NCBI GenBank assembly: GCA_020635275.1
Contig: JACKAA010000001.1
Location: 186,001 to 250,000, forward strand
Length of the DNA stretch: 64,000 bases
Source of the DNA: Ignavibacteriales bacterium
GTDB lineage: Bacteria; Bacteroidota; Ignavibacteria; Ignavibacteriales; Melioribacteraceae
Direction: 5' to 3'
The notes beneath the pieces were generated by a model that made no database searches, was not told the origin of the DNA, and saw only the letters and a program-made list of their open reading frames with translations. Both the position numbers and the translations under genes were made by a program. Shown here piece after piece: positions 54,081 through 63,720 of the stretch (positions are counted from its first letter, which is position 1; every line of letters starts with the position of its first letter).

Positions 54081-55220
54081 ATGGTAAAATCAAAACAAAT
54101 TAAAAGAATTGGACTTTTAACCGGTGGTGGCGATTGCCCTGGATTAAATGCTGTAATTAGAGGAGTTGCTAAACCGGCACATGATCACGGATTAACTGTT
54201 TTGGGTATTCAAGATGGTTTTGAAGGTTTGGTAGAAGGAAAAGCTGTTGAACTTTATAATAAAGATGTTTCAGGTATTCTTTCACAAGGCGGAAGTATTT
54301 TAGGATCTTCCAATAAAGGTGACCCTTTCCATTGGCCGGAAGATATTGGCGATGAAATTCAAATATTAGATCGTTCAAAAAAGGCATTAAAGAATTATGA
54401 AGCTTGGAATCTTGATGCAATAATTGCAATTGGCGGCGATGGAACAATGCATATCTCAAATAAACTTGCAGAAATGGGAATGAACATTGTTGGCGTACCA
54501 AAAACAATAGATAATGATTTGGAAGCCACTGACCAAACATTTGGTCATGATTCAGCTGTTTTTGTTGTTTCGGAAGCTTTGGATAGATTACATACTACTG
54601 CTTCTACGCATCACAGAGTAATGGTAATTGAAGTTATGGGACGTTATGCTGGCTGGATTGCATTGAACGGAGGTTTAGCCGGTGGAGCTGATATAATTTT
54701 ATTGCCTGAATTTCCATTTAACTGGGATGTAGTTTATGATAAGGTTGAACAAAGAAGTATGCAGGGAAAAAGATTTAGTATTGTATGTGTAGCTGAAGGT
54801 GCTAAAGCACAGAATGAAGAAATGGTAGTTAAAGCAAAGGATATTAAACGTACAGATCCTATACAACTTGGTGGAATTGCAGAACATGTTTCTAAAATGA
54901 TTTCTGATAATACAAAAATTGAAACACGTTATACCGTATTAGGTCATTTGCAAAGAGGCGGAAGTCCAACACCTTACGATAGAATTCTTTCTACAAGATT
55001 TGGAACTTATGCTATAAATTTAGCAATGAATAAAATGTTTGGCAGAATGGTCGCTCTTAAAGGATCAGAAATTACTAGTGTTAAAATTGAAGAAGCCATA
55101 AAAAGACAAAAACTTGTTACAACTGAAAATCAAAGTGTTCATTCAGCATTACAAGTGGGAGCAAGTTTTGGCGTTGAAGAAATGGATCATAACGTTGTAA
55201 GATGGATTGGCGCTTATTAA
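54081..55220 (+). CDS. pfkA: 6-phosphofructokinase, group III type
   Basis: A 379-residue enzyme. Motifs are GLLTGGGDCPGLNAVIRG (about 11-28), the phosphate-donor loop IGGDGTMHIS (Gly121) and the catalytic PKTIDNDL (Lys141), followed by MGRYAGWIAL and LGHLQRGGSP. Gly at the first site is typical of ATP use and Lys at the second is typical of PPi-type enzymes, a combination usual for clade III enzymes. It catalyses fructose-6-phosphate phosphorylation in glycolysis. A GGGAC stretch lies before the ATG. A tRNA gene follows. Confidence 0.95.
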   Translation: MVKSKQIKRIGLLTGGGDCPGLNAVIRGVAKPAHDHGLTVLGIQDGFEGLVEGKAVELYNKDVSGILSQGGSILGSSNKGDPFHWPEDIGDEIQILDRSKKALKNYEAWNLDAIIAIGGDGTMHISNKLAEMGMNIVGVPKTIDNDLEATDQTFGHDSAVFVVSEALDRLHTTASTHHRVMVIEVMGRYAGWIALNGGLAGGADIILLPEFPFNWDVVYDKVEQRSMQGKRFSIVCVAEGAKAQNEEMVVKAKDIKRTDPIQLGGIAEHVSKMISDNTKIETRYTVLGHLQRGGSPTPYDRILSTRFGTYAINLAMNKMFGRMVALKGSEITSVKIEEAIKRQKLVTTENQSVHSALQVGASFGVEEMDHNVVRWIGAY

Positions 55221-55301
55221 AAGTTAAATCATATTAAAAGTCAGATGAAATTATTTTGCTTTTTTTATAAAAAGTATTATTTTTAGGGTCTGTATTTTAA
55301 T

Positions 55302-55375
55302 GGGGTCGTAGTTCAGTTGGTTAGAACGCCTGCCTGTCACGCAGGAGGTCGCGAGTTCGAGTCTCGTCGGCCCCG
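55302..55375 (+). tRNA. tRNA-Asp (anticodon GTC)
   Basis: 74 nt. The acceptor arms are GGGGTCG and CGGCCCC. The anticodon stem-loop CCTGC-CTGTCAC-GCAGG gives anticodon GTC, with T-loop TTCGAGT and discriminator G. The 3' CCA is not encoded. Confidence 0.96.
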
Positions 55376-55384
55376 CTCTTAAAA

Positions 55385-55418
55385 AACCTTGTAAATTATC
55401 CATTTACAAGGTTTTTTT
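55385..55418 (+). terminator. Terminator after tRNA-Asp
   Basis: AACCTTGTAAAT and ATTTACAAGGTT form a 12-bp stem followed by a T run. The remaining stretch to 55675 is AT-rich and holds nothing recognised. Confidence 0.88.
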
Positions 55419-55675
55419 GTATTTAATCAGTTTTTGTAACCATCCTTTTTAGCATATTTTTTTGCAATTAATATGTTTCCCTAATTAAGCAGACAATTGA
55501 GAAAGTAAATTTATAATAATATTTTGTACATCAAATATTTGAAAAATTAGTTTAACAATTAGTAACCGCCTTAATTGATCAAGCTTTAGAAAAAAATGAG
55601 GAATTTACCATAGAATAGAGTTGATTTCTATAAAGCTTTATCAAATATAAAATTGAAAAATCTTGGTTTGGTTTT

Positions 55676-57490
55676 TTGAATAAAAAGATAAAAATATTAA
55701 TTAGCCTCACAATATTTTCTGTGCTGACTTACTGGTTTGTTATTCCATTAAGTATAAAAATAATATATGGAAACGCAATCCCTGAACTCCCAAATTTAAC
55801 AGGATATTCTCAACACATAAATGATATTGTTAATCAAGCTTATACAAATGCTTTAGAAAAACCTTATTCTGATATTGAATTAGGAAATCTTGGCATGGTA
55901 TATCATTCAAACTTTTTTTATGCAGAAGCTGAATCTTGTTACACAAATGCCAAAAAATTAAATGATAAAGAATGGTTATGGTATTACTATACTGCTTTAT
56001 TGAAAGAAGAATTAGGTGATACGAAAGAAACAATTGCCAATTTAAAAAGAGTAGTTGAAATAAATCCTAAGGTTACTTATGCTTGGTTTAAATTGGGAAA
56101 CTCATATTTAAAGCTGAATCTTCTTGATGATGCTGAAGTTGTTTTTAAAAAAGCTGTAAATTCTGAAAAATTTAATTTTAGCACGGAATTTAATAATAAA
56201 GAAACTTTCCCATTAATTGCCCATGCCAGATTAAATCTAAGCAGAGTTTTCATTAAACAAAAAAATTATGATGAAGCACATAAAGAATTAGAAAAATTAT
56301 TAGAAGAATATCAAAGATTTGGACCAGCCTATCGTCTACTTGGACAATTAATGTTTTTAACCGGCGATTCACTTAAAGGAAAAGAGTTAACAATACGTGC
56401 AGGTGATTTCGATAGTTTTCAACCTTTAATGGATCCGATCTATAGTGAATTATTCCTTAAATCAAGAAATACAAATTTTATTCTAAAACAAATTGATATT
56501 GCCCTGAAAAGTGAAAATTCTGATTTAGCAGAGATACTATGCCAACATATTTTACAGTTCGATCCAACTGATATTGAGGCAATTTCAAAATATGTATTGG
56601 TTTTACTGGTTAAAAGTAAATATGAAAACTTAGGTGACTTCTTAAAGAAATATTATAAATATTACATAGATAATGATGAAAAATTGTTTGTAATGGCTGA
56701 AACTCTTAACAGGTGGAATCAAAATGGATATGCTTTAATGTTTACTGAACGAATTATTAATGTTAATCCGAATTTAATTAAAAACCATATTCTTTACTTA
56801 AAGTTAAGAGCGAGTAATAGTGTTGATGAAAGTTTAGTTAAACATTGTGAAAAAGTATTAGAACTTGATCCAAAAAATTCTGAGTTAATTACAGAGTACG
56901 GCAGATTATTAGCTTTGCAAGGTCAAACCGATAAAGCAAGATCACAATTTAAAGTTGCTCTTAATTTAAATCCAACCAATGAAATTGCACTTATTCTTCT
57001 TGGAATACTTTATGAAGAAAATGGTGATGTACCTATCGCAATAAAATATTATCAAAGAAGTATAGCTGCTAATCCTCTAAACGTAAACACAGTGCTAAAA
57101 CTTGGAAATTACTACCTTCGTTTGAATAGATACAAAGAAGCACTAAAACTCTTTGAAAAATCGCTTAAATATTCGCCTAATAATTTAGAATTATTAGAGA
57201 GACATGCTTGGATTCTCTCAGTTAGTTCCGATCAAAGTATTAGAGATGGTAAATTAGCTCTTACAACTGCTAAAAGAATATCATTGATGAGAAAAGATAA
57301 TCCGGATCAAGAGATTAGGTCTGTTATTACATTGGCTGCGGCATATGCAGAAAATGATAACTTTAGTATTGCTATAAATATTTTAAATAGTTTGATAAAC
57401 CGGGCAAAGCAGACTCAGTCGGATAGATATATACCTCAAATTGAAGAAATGATAAAATTATATAAAGAAAATAAATTTTTTAGGATTTAA
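55676..57490 (+). CDS. Membrane-anchored TPR protein
   Basis: A 604-residue protein starting at a TTG (55676). It has an N-terminal membrane helix (about 6-25) and at least ten tetratricopeptide repeats, for example PLIAHARLNLSRVFIKQKNY and NEIALILLGILYEENGD. The TPR array probably forms a periplasmic or extracytoplasmic protein-binding scaffold. The family is general, so no specific role can be assigned. No operon partner; neighbours are tRNA-Asp and a small convergent gene. Confidence 0.75.
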   Translation: MNKKIKILISLTIFSVLTYWFVIPLSIKIIYGNAIPELPNLTGYSQHINDIVNQAYTNALEKPYSDIELGNLGMVYHSNFFYAEAESCYTNAKKLNDKEWLWYYYTALLKEELGDTKETIANLKRVVEINPKVTYAWFKLGNSYLKLNLLDDAEVVFKKAVNSEKFNFSTEFNNKETFPLIAHARLNLSRVFIKQKNYDEAHKELEKLLEEYQRFGPAYRLLGQLMFLTGDSLKGKELTIRAGDFDSFQPLMDPIYSELFLKSRNTNFILKQIDIALKSENSDLAEILCQHILQFDPTDIEAISKYVLVLLVKSKYENLGDFLKKYYKYYIDNDEKLFVMAETLNRWNQNGYALMFTERIINVNPNLIKNHILYLKLRASNSVDESLVKHCEKVLELDPKNSELITEYGRLLALQGQTDKARSQFKVALNLNPTNEIALILLGILYEENGDVPIAIKYYQRSIAANPLNVNTVLKLGNYYLRLNRYKEALKLFEKSLKYSPNNLELLERHAWILSVSSDQSIRDGKLALTTAKRISLMRKDNPDQEIRSVITLAAAYAENDNFSIAINILNSLINRAKQTQSDRYIPQIEEMIKLYKENKFFRI

Positions 57491-57565
57491 TAAATTTCTT
57501 CTATTTAAATCAAAATAAATATTCAAATCAAACCTATTATGCTTGAGAAAACTTGTTTAAGGTTT

Positions 57566-57751
57566 TTAATTATTTGAATTTTGCTTTTTCAAATAATCAT
57601 ACTTTTCCGGAGTCATTCCGCACGCAAAAAACATTGATCTGATTTCAGTTTCAGTTTTACAATTTGTAAATTTCAAAAAATCTATAAGATTCCTAAATTC
57701 AACAACATTGTTTGAGCTTATTATTTCTTTAACTTTTTTACAAATGTTCAT
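57566..57751 (-). CDS. Small hypothetical protein (61 residues)
   Basis: A 61-residue product without membrane segments. It is helical in character and has three cysteines (Cys4, Cys31, Cys44). The family is not recognised. It lies convergent to the TPR gene. A plausible start codon exists but no strong ribosome-binding site. The 57752-58035 region beside it is AT-rich and otherwise empty. Confidence 0.4.
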   Translation of the reverse strand: MNICKKVKEIISSNNVVEFRNLIDFLKFTNCKTETEIRSMFFACGMTPEKYDYLKKQNSNN

Positions 57752-58035
57752 AGATTACTCAACATTTACAAATATTAAAATATTCGAGAAATTTTATATC
57801 TTAATAATATTTAATTCTTAATTAAGAAAATAATTCTGCTCTAAGAATAATTCAAATAATTTAATAATTATAAAAATATAGCAAAAAAGGTTATTGTATA
57901 TTATTTTGCAAATTCTGATATTGATGATTAAATTTGTGTTCTAATTTAATACATGTTGTTGAAGAAATTTATTTTATACTTTTGTAGTTAAATTATTTAT
58001 TATAGTTTGAATTAAATCGATGAAAAGGATTAGAA

Positions 58036-58347
58036 ATGTCTATTTCAAAAAAATATCTAAAATCAAAACCAATTTGTAAAGTAACTTTTAGAATTCCCTC
58101 AAATATTGGCATTAATCATAAAAAAGCTGTTGTTTTAGGCAGTTTTAATAACTGGGATCAAAATTCTCATCGCATGAAAAAGCTTGTAAAAGATGGATCA
58201 TTTTCAATTATTGTAGATATGGAAGTTGGTAATGAGTATGAGTTTAAATATTTAGTTGATGATCATATTTGGCTAAATGATGATAATGCAGATAAGCAAG
58301 TTACAACTCATTACGGTGATTCAGCAAATTCAGTAATTTCTGTTTAA
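58036..58347 (+). CDS. Glycogen-binding (AMPK-CBM48-like) domain protein
   Basis: A 103-residue single-domain protein with the E-set glycogen-binding pattern VVLGSFNNWDQNSHRMKKL (about 35-53), then FKYLVDDHIWLNDDNADK. The conserved Trp and the GSFNxW motif match AMPK-beta-type and isoamylase N-terminal domains. It is cytosolic, with no signal peptide. It may bind glycogen or a starch-like glucan, or act as a small scaffold. The ribosome-binding site is weak (AAAGGA). A convergent PAS kinase follows. Confidence 0.82.
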   Translation: MSISKKYLKSKPICKVTFRIPSNIGINHKKAVVLGSFNNWDQNSHRMKKLVKDGSFSIIVDMEVGNEYEFKYLVDDHIWLNDDNADKQVTTHYGDSANSVISV

Positions 58348-58351
58348 GATA

Positions 58352-60811
58352 TTATTTTACTTTAAGGGGTATTGTTAATTTAAATACACTACCCTCTTCT
58401 AATTTACTTTCAGCCCAGATTTTACCGCCATGCTTTTCAACAAATTCTTTGCAAAGTATTAATCCTAATCCGCTGCCTTTTTCTTTTTCGGTTCCTTTTG
58501 TAGTAACATGTTCATCTATCTTAAAGAGTTTTGCAAGAATTTCTTCCTTCATTCCCACACCATTATCAGCAATTGAAATTAATAATTTATTTTCTTCATT
58601 TTCTTCAGCTTTAATTATAATTTCTCCGCCTTGCGGTGTAAACTTTATTGAGTTTGATACTAAATTCCTTATTATAGTATCAATCATAAATTTATCTGCA
58701 TTTAGGTTGTATTGCTCATTAATATCTGCTGTTAAAGTAATTTTCTTTCTGGCAGCATTTACATGATAAAGTGCAATTACTTCATTTACTAAGTTATTCA
58801 GATCAAAATTAATTGGATTAAATTCAATTCTGCCGGTCTGAATTTTCGACCATTGTAAAAGGTTTTCTAATAAATTTTGAATGTTTTTTGAAGATTTATG
58901 AATGCTTCCAGTAAATTCTTTTATTTCTTCTTTTGAAAGTGTGTCAATATCTTCAAGCATTACTTCTGCAAAACCTGTAATTGAAGTAAAGGGACTTCTT
59001 AAGTCGTGAGAAATTATGGAGAAGAATTTATCTTTACTTGCATTTAATTCTTTTAATCTCGATTCAGATTCTCCTAACATCTCATTTAATCTGGCAAATT
59101 CATTTGCATTTTCTTCCATCAATTCCTTATTAAATTGAAGTTCTTCAACAAATCTATCCATTTCTTCTTGTGCACTTAATCTTTCAGTTATATCATGGAA
59201 AGCTGCAACACAGCCTTTAATTTCTTCATTTCTCTTAATTGGAGAAACTACATATGAAACAGGAAGTAATTCGCCATTTTTCTTTTTATAATAATCTTCC
59301 GGAACTCTTATTGTTTCACCGGTTTTAAATACCTGTTTAATTGCACATTTTGAATCAAGGCCTTCATTATGGTTATGAATTATATTGTGAATATTTTTGT
59401 CTTTTAATTCATCAGCTGTATAACCAAGTAAATTTGTAAACTCCGGATTAGCAAATTTTAATTTTAAATCGGAATCTATCATAAAAATTCCGTCACCAAT
59501 AACGGAAGTGATTTCTGTAAATTGAGCTTCACTTTCCGCAAGTTTTGTTTCAATCTCTTTTCTTTCAGTTATGTCTAATCCTACTCCTAATAACCCAATA
59601 AATTCTCCTTGTTCAGAAAGTCTTGGGACAATATTTGCTAAGATCCAACGGTATTTATTTTTTACATTTTTGAATCTTACTTCAAATTTAAATATCTCTT
59701 TATTCTTAATTGATTTTAATATGTTGCTCTTAAATAATTTTTGATCATCTTTATGAACAAGTTTTTCTATGTTAAGATTTTTATAACCGGATCCCACAAA
59801 ATCACTTGTCTTTTTATTTACATACGTAGGCTTAATCCTTTTATCGGATAACCAAATCATTACCGGTAAATTTTCAGCCATACTGAAAAATCTTAATTCA
59901 CTTTCTTTTAATTCCTTTTCAGTTCTTTTTCTTTTATCAATATCACTTAATGTACCAGCATACCGAAGCGGATTATTATTTTCACCTCTAATTGCCACTT
60001 TACCTTTATCAAGCACCCATTTCCATTCACCACTTTTTGAACGTACTCTGTATTCACAAATAAATTGATCAGTTAATCCTTCTAAATGTGATTGCATTGA
60101 TTCTAAAACATTATCTATATCATCTTCGTGTATTCTATTTTCCCAGGTTCTTAAATCTGATTTAAATTCACCGTTTCTATAACCTAATATTTCGTAGTAT
60201 TGTTTACTGTAAAAAATTTCATCCTTTTCAATATTCCAATCCCAAAATCCATCGTTTGATCCATCAAAAACAATTTGCAAACGTTCAGCGTTTTCAAGCA
60301 ATAAACTCAATGCGTCATCACGTTCTTTAATAATTTTTTCTTTATCTATCTCATCAGTTTTAGAGTTATTCTCATCTTCTTTGGATTCTTTATATTTCTT
60401 TAATAATTCTTCATAATTTTTTCTAAGTGTTTCTTCTCTTGCAACAACCTGAACATAATCTACTTCATTCTTTGTTTTGATTGGTGTAAATTCTAATGTA
60501 AAATAGAGCTTTTTACCAATTATGTTAAATTCTAATTTGTCCTTAAAATGTTCTCCATTAAAAGCTTTTTCAAACCAACCGTTCCACTTTGATTGCAGAT
60601 TGTTAAATCTTGTTAAACCAACATAAGAATTTAGTAATTTCGAATCATCAAGAGGTTCATTTACAAATATTTCAAAATTTTTCTTAAAGGATTGATTGCT
60701 GTAAGCGATTTGATAATCTTTGTCAAAAGCAATAATTATTTCGCTTGTACCATCTAGAATAGCTTGATGGTTTGGTGCAAGTTTTGGGAGAAAAACTTTT
60801 TCTTTAAGCAT
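58352..60811 (-). CDS. Multi-PAS sensor histidine kinase
   Basis: An 819-residue soluble protein. Four PAS/PAC regions lie at about 10-130, 165-290 (GSNDGFWDWNIEKDEIFYSK), 300-420 (NLPVMIWLSDKRIKPTYVN) and 430-550 (GDGIFMIDSDLKLKFANPEF). A coiled coil (about 550-600) precedes the kinase core FFSIISHDLRSPFTSITGFA. HATPase boxes follow (NLVSNSIKFT, IADNGVGM, GSGLGLILCKE). PAS domains sense ligands, light or redox; the cofactor is unknown. It has no adjacent response regulator. Confidence 0.9.
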   Translation of the reverse strand: MLKEKVFLPKLAPNHQAILDGTSEIIIAFDKDYQIAYSNQSFKKNFEIFVNEPLDDSKLLNSYVGLTRFNNLQSKWNGWFEKAFNGEHFKDKLEFNIIGKKLYFTLEFTPIKTKNEVDYVQVVAREETLRKNYEELLKKYKESKEDENNSKTDEIDKEKIIKERDDALSLLLENAERLQIVFDGSNDGFWDWNIEKDEIFYSKQYYEILGYRNGEFKSDLRTWENRIHEDDIDNVLESMQSHLEGLTDQFICEYRVRSKSGEWKWVLDKGKVAIRGENNNPLRYAGTLSDIDKRKRTEKELKESELRFFSMAENLPVMIWLSDKRIKPTYVNKKTSDFVGSGYKNLNIEKLVHKDDQKLFKSNILKSIKNKEIFKFEVRFKNVKNKYRWILANIVPRLSEQGEFIGLLGVGLDITERKEIETKLAESEAQFTEITSVIGDGIFMIDSDLKLKFANPEFTNLLGYTADELKDKNIHNIIHNHNEGLDSKCAIKQVFKTGETIRVPEDYYKKKNGELLPVSYVVSPIKRNEEIKGCVAAFHDITERLSAQEEMDRFVEELQFNKELMEENANEFARLNEMLGESESRLKELNASKDKFFSIISHDLRSPFTSITGFAEVMLEDIDTLSKEEIKEFTGSIHKSSKNIQNLLENLLQWSKIQTGRIEFNPINFDLNNLVNEVIALYHVNAARKKITLTADINEQYNLNADKFMIDTIIRNLVSNSIKFTPQGGEIIIKAEENEENKLLISIADNGVGMKEEILAKLFKIDEHVTTKGTEKEKGSGLGLILCKEFVEKHGGKIWAESKLEEGSVFKLTIPLKVK

Positions 60812-60926
60812 AAATAGAGTATACTATTAATTATAACTCCTACATTATCGTATTTTATCTGCCACTTTTTAAGAACTTCTTTAATTTTATTTCGTCTATT
60901 TAAATAAAGAAAATTGAGGGAAAATC

Positions 60927-61118
60927 ATGTTTACATTTATTCTTTGGGTAATTTTGGCAATTTTTTCACTTCCGTTGGCAATCGGAGTCTTAATAATTTA
61001 TCCGTTTATTTGGCTGTTATTATTACCATTCCGTTTATTAGGTATTGCAGTTGATGTTGTTTTTCAGATATTAAAAGGAATAATTTTATTTCCCTTTAAA
61101 ATTTTGAAAATTGTTTAA
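60927..61118 (+). CDS. Small hydrophobic membrane protein (63 residues)
   Basis: Two hydrophobic stretches (about residues 2-30 and 32-58) with Pro and Phe give a hairpin-like membrane protein. A ribosome-binding site (GAGGGA) lies 7 bp before the ATG, which supports expression. The family is not recognised and no operon partner is clear; the DUF255 gene follows 95 bp later. Confidence 0.6.
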   Translation: MFTFILWVILAIFSLPLAIGVLIIYPFIWLLLLPFRLLGIAVDVVFQILKGIILFPFKILKIV

Positions 61119-61213
61119 AAATTGTCGATAAATTTCTTTTAACCAATTCAATTTCTTACATTTCTAAGATATAATATCTCATTAATTCATTTCATTTATC
61201 CAAACTGTTCAAA

Positions 61214-63313
61214 ATGAATCAAAAAAAATTTGAAAATAGACTTATTAAAGAAAAAAGTCCTTATTTATTGCAGCACGCTTACAATCCTGTAAATTGGTTC
61301 CCGTGGAGTAGTGAAGCTTTTGAAATTGCAAAAAAAGAGAATAGGCCAATTTTTCTTTCAATTGGGTATTCAACTTGTCACTGGTGCCATGTTATGGAAC
61401 ATGAATCTTTTGAGGACGAAGAAGTTGCAAAATTATTGAATGCAAATTTTGTGTCAATAAAAGTTGATAGAGAAGAAAGACCAGATATAGATAATATTTA
61501 TATGTCAGTTTGCCAAATGTTAACAGGCAGCGGCGGTTGGCCGTTAACTGTTATTTTAACTCCAGATCAAAAACCTTTCTTTGCCGGTACTTATTTTCCA
61601 AAACATTCTCGTGGTAGAATTGGAATGATAGAGTTAATTCCAAAAATAATTGCAGCGTGGAATGAGCAAAAAAATGAGATTTTAGAATCAGCTGAAAAAA
61701 TCACACAACAAATAAATTTATCACTTGAAATAACAAATAAAGAACGCATCTCTAATTCAATTTTTGAAGATGCTTTTAGACTTTTTGATGAACGATTTGA
61801 TAAAGATTTTGGCGGTTTTGGAGAAAGACCTAAATTTCCTTCACCGCATAATTTATCTTTTCTATTGCGTTATTACAAACAGACCAATAATGATCAAGCT
61901 CTAGAAATGGTTTCCAAAACATTATTTGAAATGAGAAAAGGCGGAATTTATGATCAAATTGGATTTGGTTTTCATAGATATTCAACTGACCAAAAATGGT
62001 TTTTACCCCATTTTGAAAAAATGATTTATGATCAAGCAATGCTGATTATCGCTTATTCTGAAGCTTATCAAATAACAAAAAATGTTTTCTTTAAAAAAAC
62101 AGTAGAAGAAACAATTGAATATGTTTTACGTGATATGACTGATATAAATGGAGGATTTTATTCTGCTGAAGATGCTGATAGTGAAGGTGAAGAAGGGAAA
62201 TTTTATGTTTGGAAAAAGCAAGAATTAAATGAGTTGCTCGGTAAGGAAGATTCAGATTTTATTTCTGATGTTTTTAATATAACAAAACATGGAAATTATT
62301 ATGAAGAAGCAACAAGAGAAGCGACCGGATCAAACATTTTATTTATGAGTTATTTGCCTAATCAATTAGCAGAAAAATCTAAAATAGCAGAAAATGAATT
62401 TCATTCCAAACTCAGCACAATTAGACAAAAAATATTCAATGAGCGAAAGAAAAGAATTCATCCTTATAAAGATGATAAAATTCTAACTGATTGGAATGGA
62501 TTAATGATTGCTGCATTATCAATTGCTTCAAAAACTTTTGATAATAATATGTATTCAAAAAAAGCAGAAGATGCAGTAAAGTTTATATTTGAAAATCTAT
62601 TTGATAAAAATGGAAATTTGCTGCACAGATTTAGAGAAAATGAATCTGCAATTTCAGCTCAAATTGATGATTACGCTTTTTTAATTTGGGGATTATTAGA
62701 GCTTTACGAATCAACTTTTAAAATTGAATATCTCAAGAGATCAATTGAATTGACTGAAACTGTAATAAATAATTTTTGGGATAAAAAAAATAATTCCGGT
62801 TTTTATTTTACTTCAGAAAAATATTCAAATTTAATAGCCAGAACAAAAGAGTTTTATGATGGTGCAATTCCTTCCGGTAATTCTGTAATGTATTCTAATC
62901 TAATTAAACTAAATAAGATAACAACAAAAATTAAGTATTTAGAATACGCCGAAAATTTGAGTTTAGCATTCAAACAAATTGTTGAAAGAACACCTATCGG
63001 ATTTTCTCAATTTTTGAGTGGTTACAACTTTGCACAAAATATTTCTTCCGAAATAATTATTGTTGGTGAGAAGGAAAATAAGAATACAAAGGAAATAATA
63101 AATTTAATAAATTCAGATTTCTTGCCTTATAAAGTTGTTATACTTATTGATCAAAACCAAAGTGATCAGATAAAAGAAATTGCTCCTTTTACAAAAGATT
63201 ATGAAATGATTAACGGAAAAACGACTGTTTATATTTGTAAAGATTATAAGTGTGAACTTCCAACAACAGAAATTAATAAAGTGAAGAAATTATTAAAAAT
63301 TTATTCTGATTAA
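61214..63313 (+). CDS. DUF255/thioredoxin-like domain protein (YyaL/SSP411 family)
   Basis: A 699-residue protein. The N-terminal DUF255 thioredoxin-like domain (about 1-165) has the motifs KSPYLLQHAYNPVNWFPW and STCHWCHVME (CxxC in a thioredoxin-like active site), then FEDEEVAKLLNANFVSIKVD. The rest is an (alpha/alpha)6-like glycosidase-type region with DDKILTDWNGLMI. The family is widely conserved and its biochemical role is unsettled. No signal peptide. Its stop codon overlaps the stop codon of the convergent transporter gene. Confidence 0.9.
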   Translation: MNQKKFENRLIKEKSPYLLQHAYNPVNWFPWSSEAFEIAKKENRPIFLSIGYSTCHWCHVMEHESFEDEEVAKLLNANFVSIKVDREERPDIDNIYMSVCQMLTGSGGWPLTVILTPDQKPFFAGTYFPKHSRGRIGMIELIPKIIAAWNEQKNEILESAEKITQQINLSLEITNKERISNSIFEDAFRLFDERFDKDFGGFGERPKFPSPHNLSFLLRYYKQTNNDQALEMVSKTLFEMRKGGIYDQIGFGFHRYSTDQKWFLPHFEKMIYDQAMLIIAYSEAYQITKNVFFKKTVEETIEYVLRDMTDINGGFYSAEDADSEGEEGKFYVWKKQELNELLGKEDSDFISDVFNITKHGNYYEEATREATGSNILFMSYLPNQLAEKSKIAENEFHSKLSTIRQKIFNERKKRIHPYKDDKILTDWNGLMIAALSIASKTFDNNMYSKKAEDAVKFIFENLFDKNGNLLHRFRENESAISAQIDDYAFLIWGLLELYESTFKIEYLKRSIELTETVINNFWDKKNNSGFYFTSEKYSNLIARTKEFYDGAIPSGNSVMYSNLIKLNKITTKIKYLEYAENLSLAFKQIVERTPIGFSQFLSGYNFAQNISSEIIIVGEKENKNTKEIINLINSDFLPYKVVILIDQNQSDQIKEIAPFTKDYEMINGKTTVYICKDYKCELPTTEINKVKKLLKIYSD

Positions 63314-63720
63314 GAAGGTAGTTTGTCTTTTACAAAGTTAAATAAATATGCTCCAAATAAAGCTCCAATTAAAGTTGAAACGGCAACATATTCTCCACAC
63401 CCAATTTGAGCAAAAATAGGTCCAGGACAAGCGCCTGTAATTGCCCAGCCAAAACCAAAAATTACACCCCCTATTATTGTTCCTTTATTAAATGGTTTAG
63501 CTGAAAAATCGAGATTTTCTTTAGACAAACTTTTGATCTTAAATCTTTTTAAAATTTGTACGGAAATTACTCCGGTCAATACTGCAGTACCAATAACCAA
63601 ATACATATAAGATTCTTCGAATTGAAACATTTTTTGAATTCGGAACCAACTGATGACTTCAGATTTTGTTAGAATAATTCCGAAAAGTAGACCAAAGATT
63701 AAAGAAGTGACTTTATTCAT
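63310..63720 (-). CDS. YeeE/YedE-type sulfur transport protein, second half
   Basis: The ATG 63720 overlaps the stop of the upstream gene (TAATG); a TTG at 63732 is the other option. A 136-residue protein with four membrane helices and the conserved motif FGFGWAITGACPGPIFAQIG (about 90-110, with the Cys of the transport path). YeeE/YedE-family proteins move thiosulfate or other sulfur compounds. It is the C-terminal half of a split pair with the gene at 63720-64000, overlapping by one base. Confidence 0.88.
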   Translation of the reverse strand: MNKVTSLIFGLLFGIILTKSEVISWFRIQKMFQFEESYMYLVIGTAVLTGVISVQILKRFKIKSLSKENLDFSAKPFNKGTIIGGVIFGFGWAITGACPGPIFAQIGCGEYVAVSTLIGALFGAYLFNFVKDKLPS

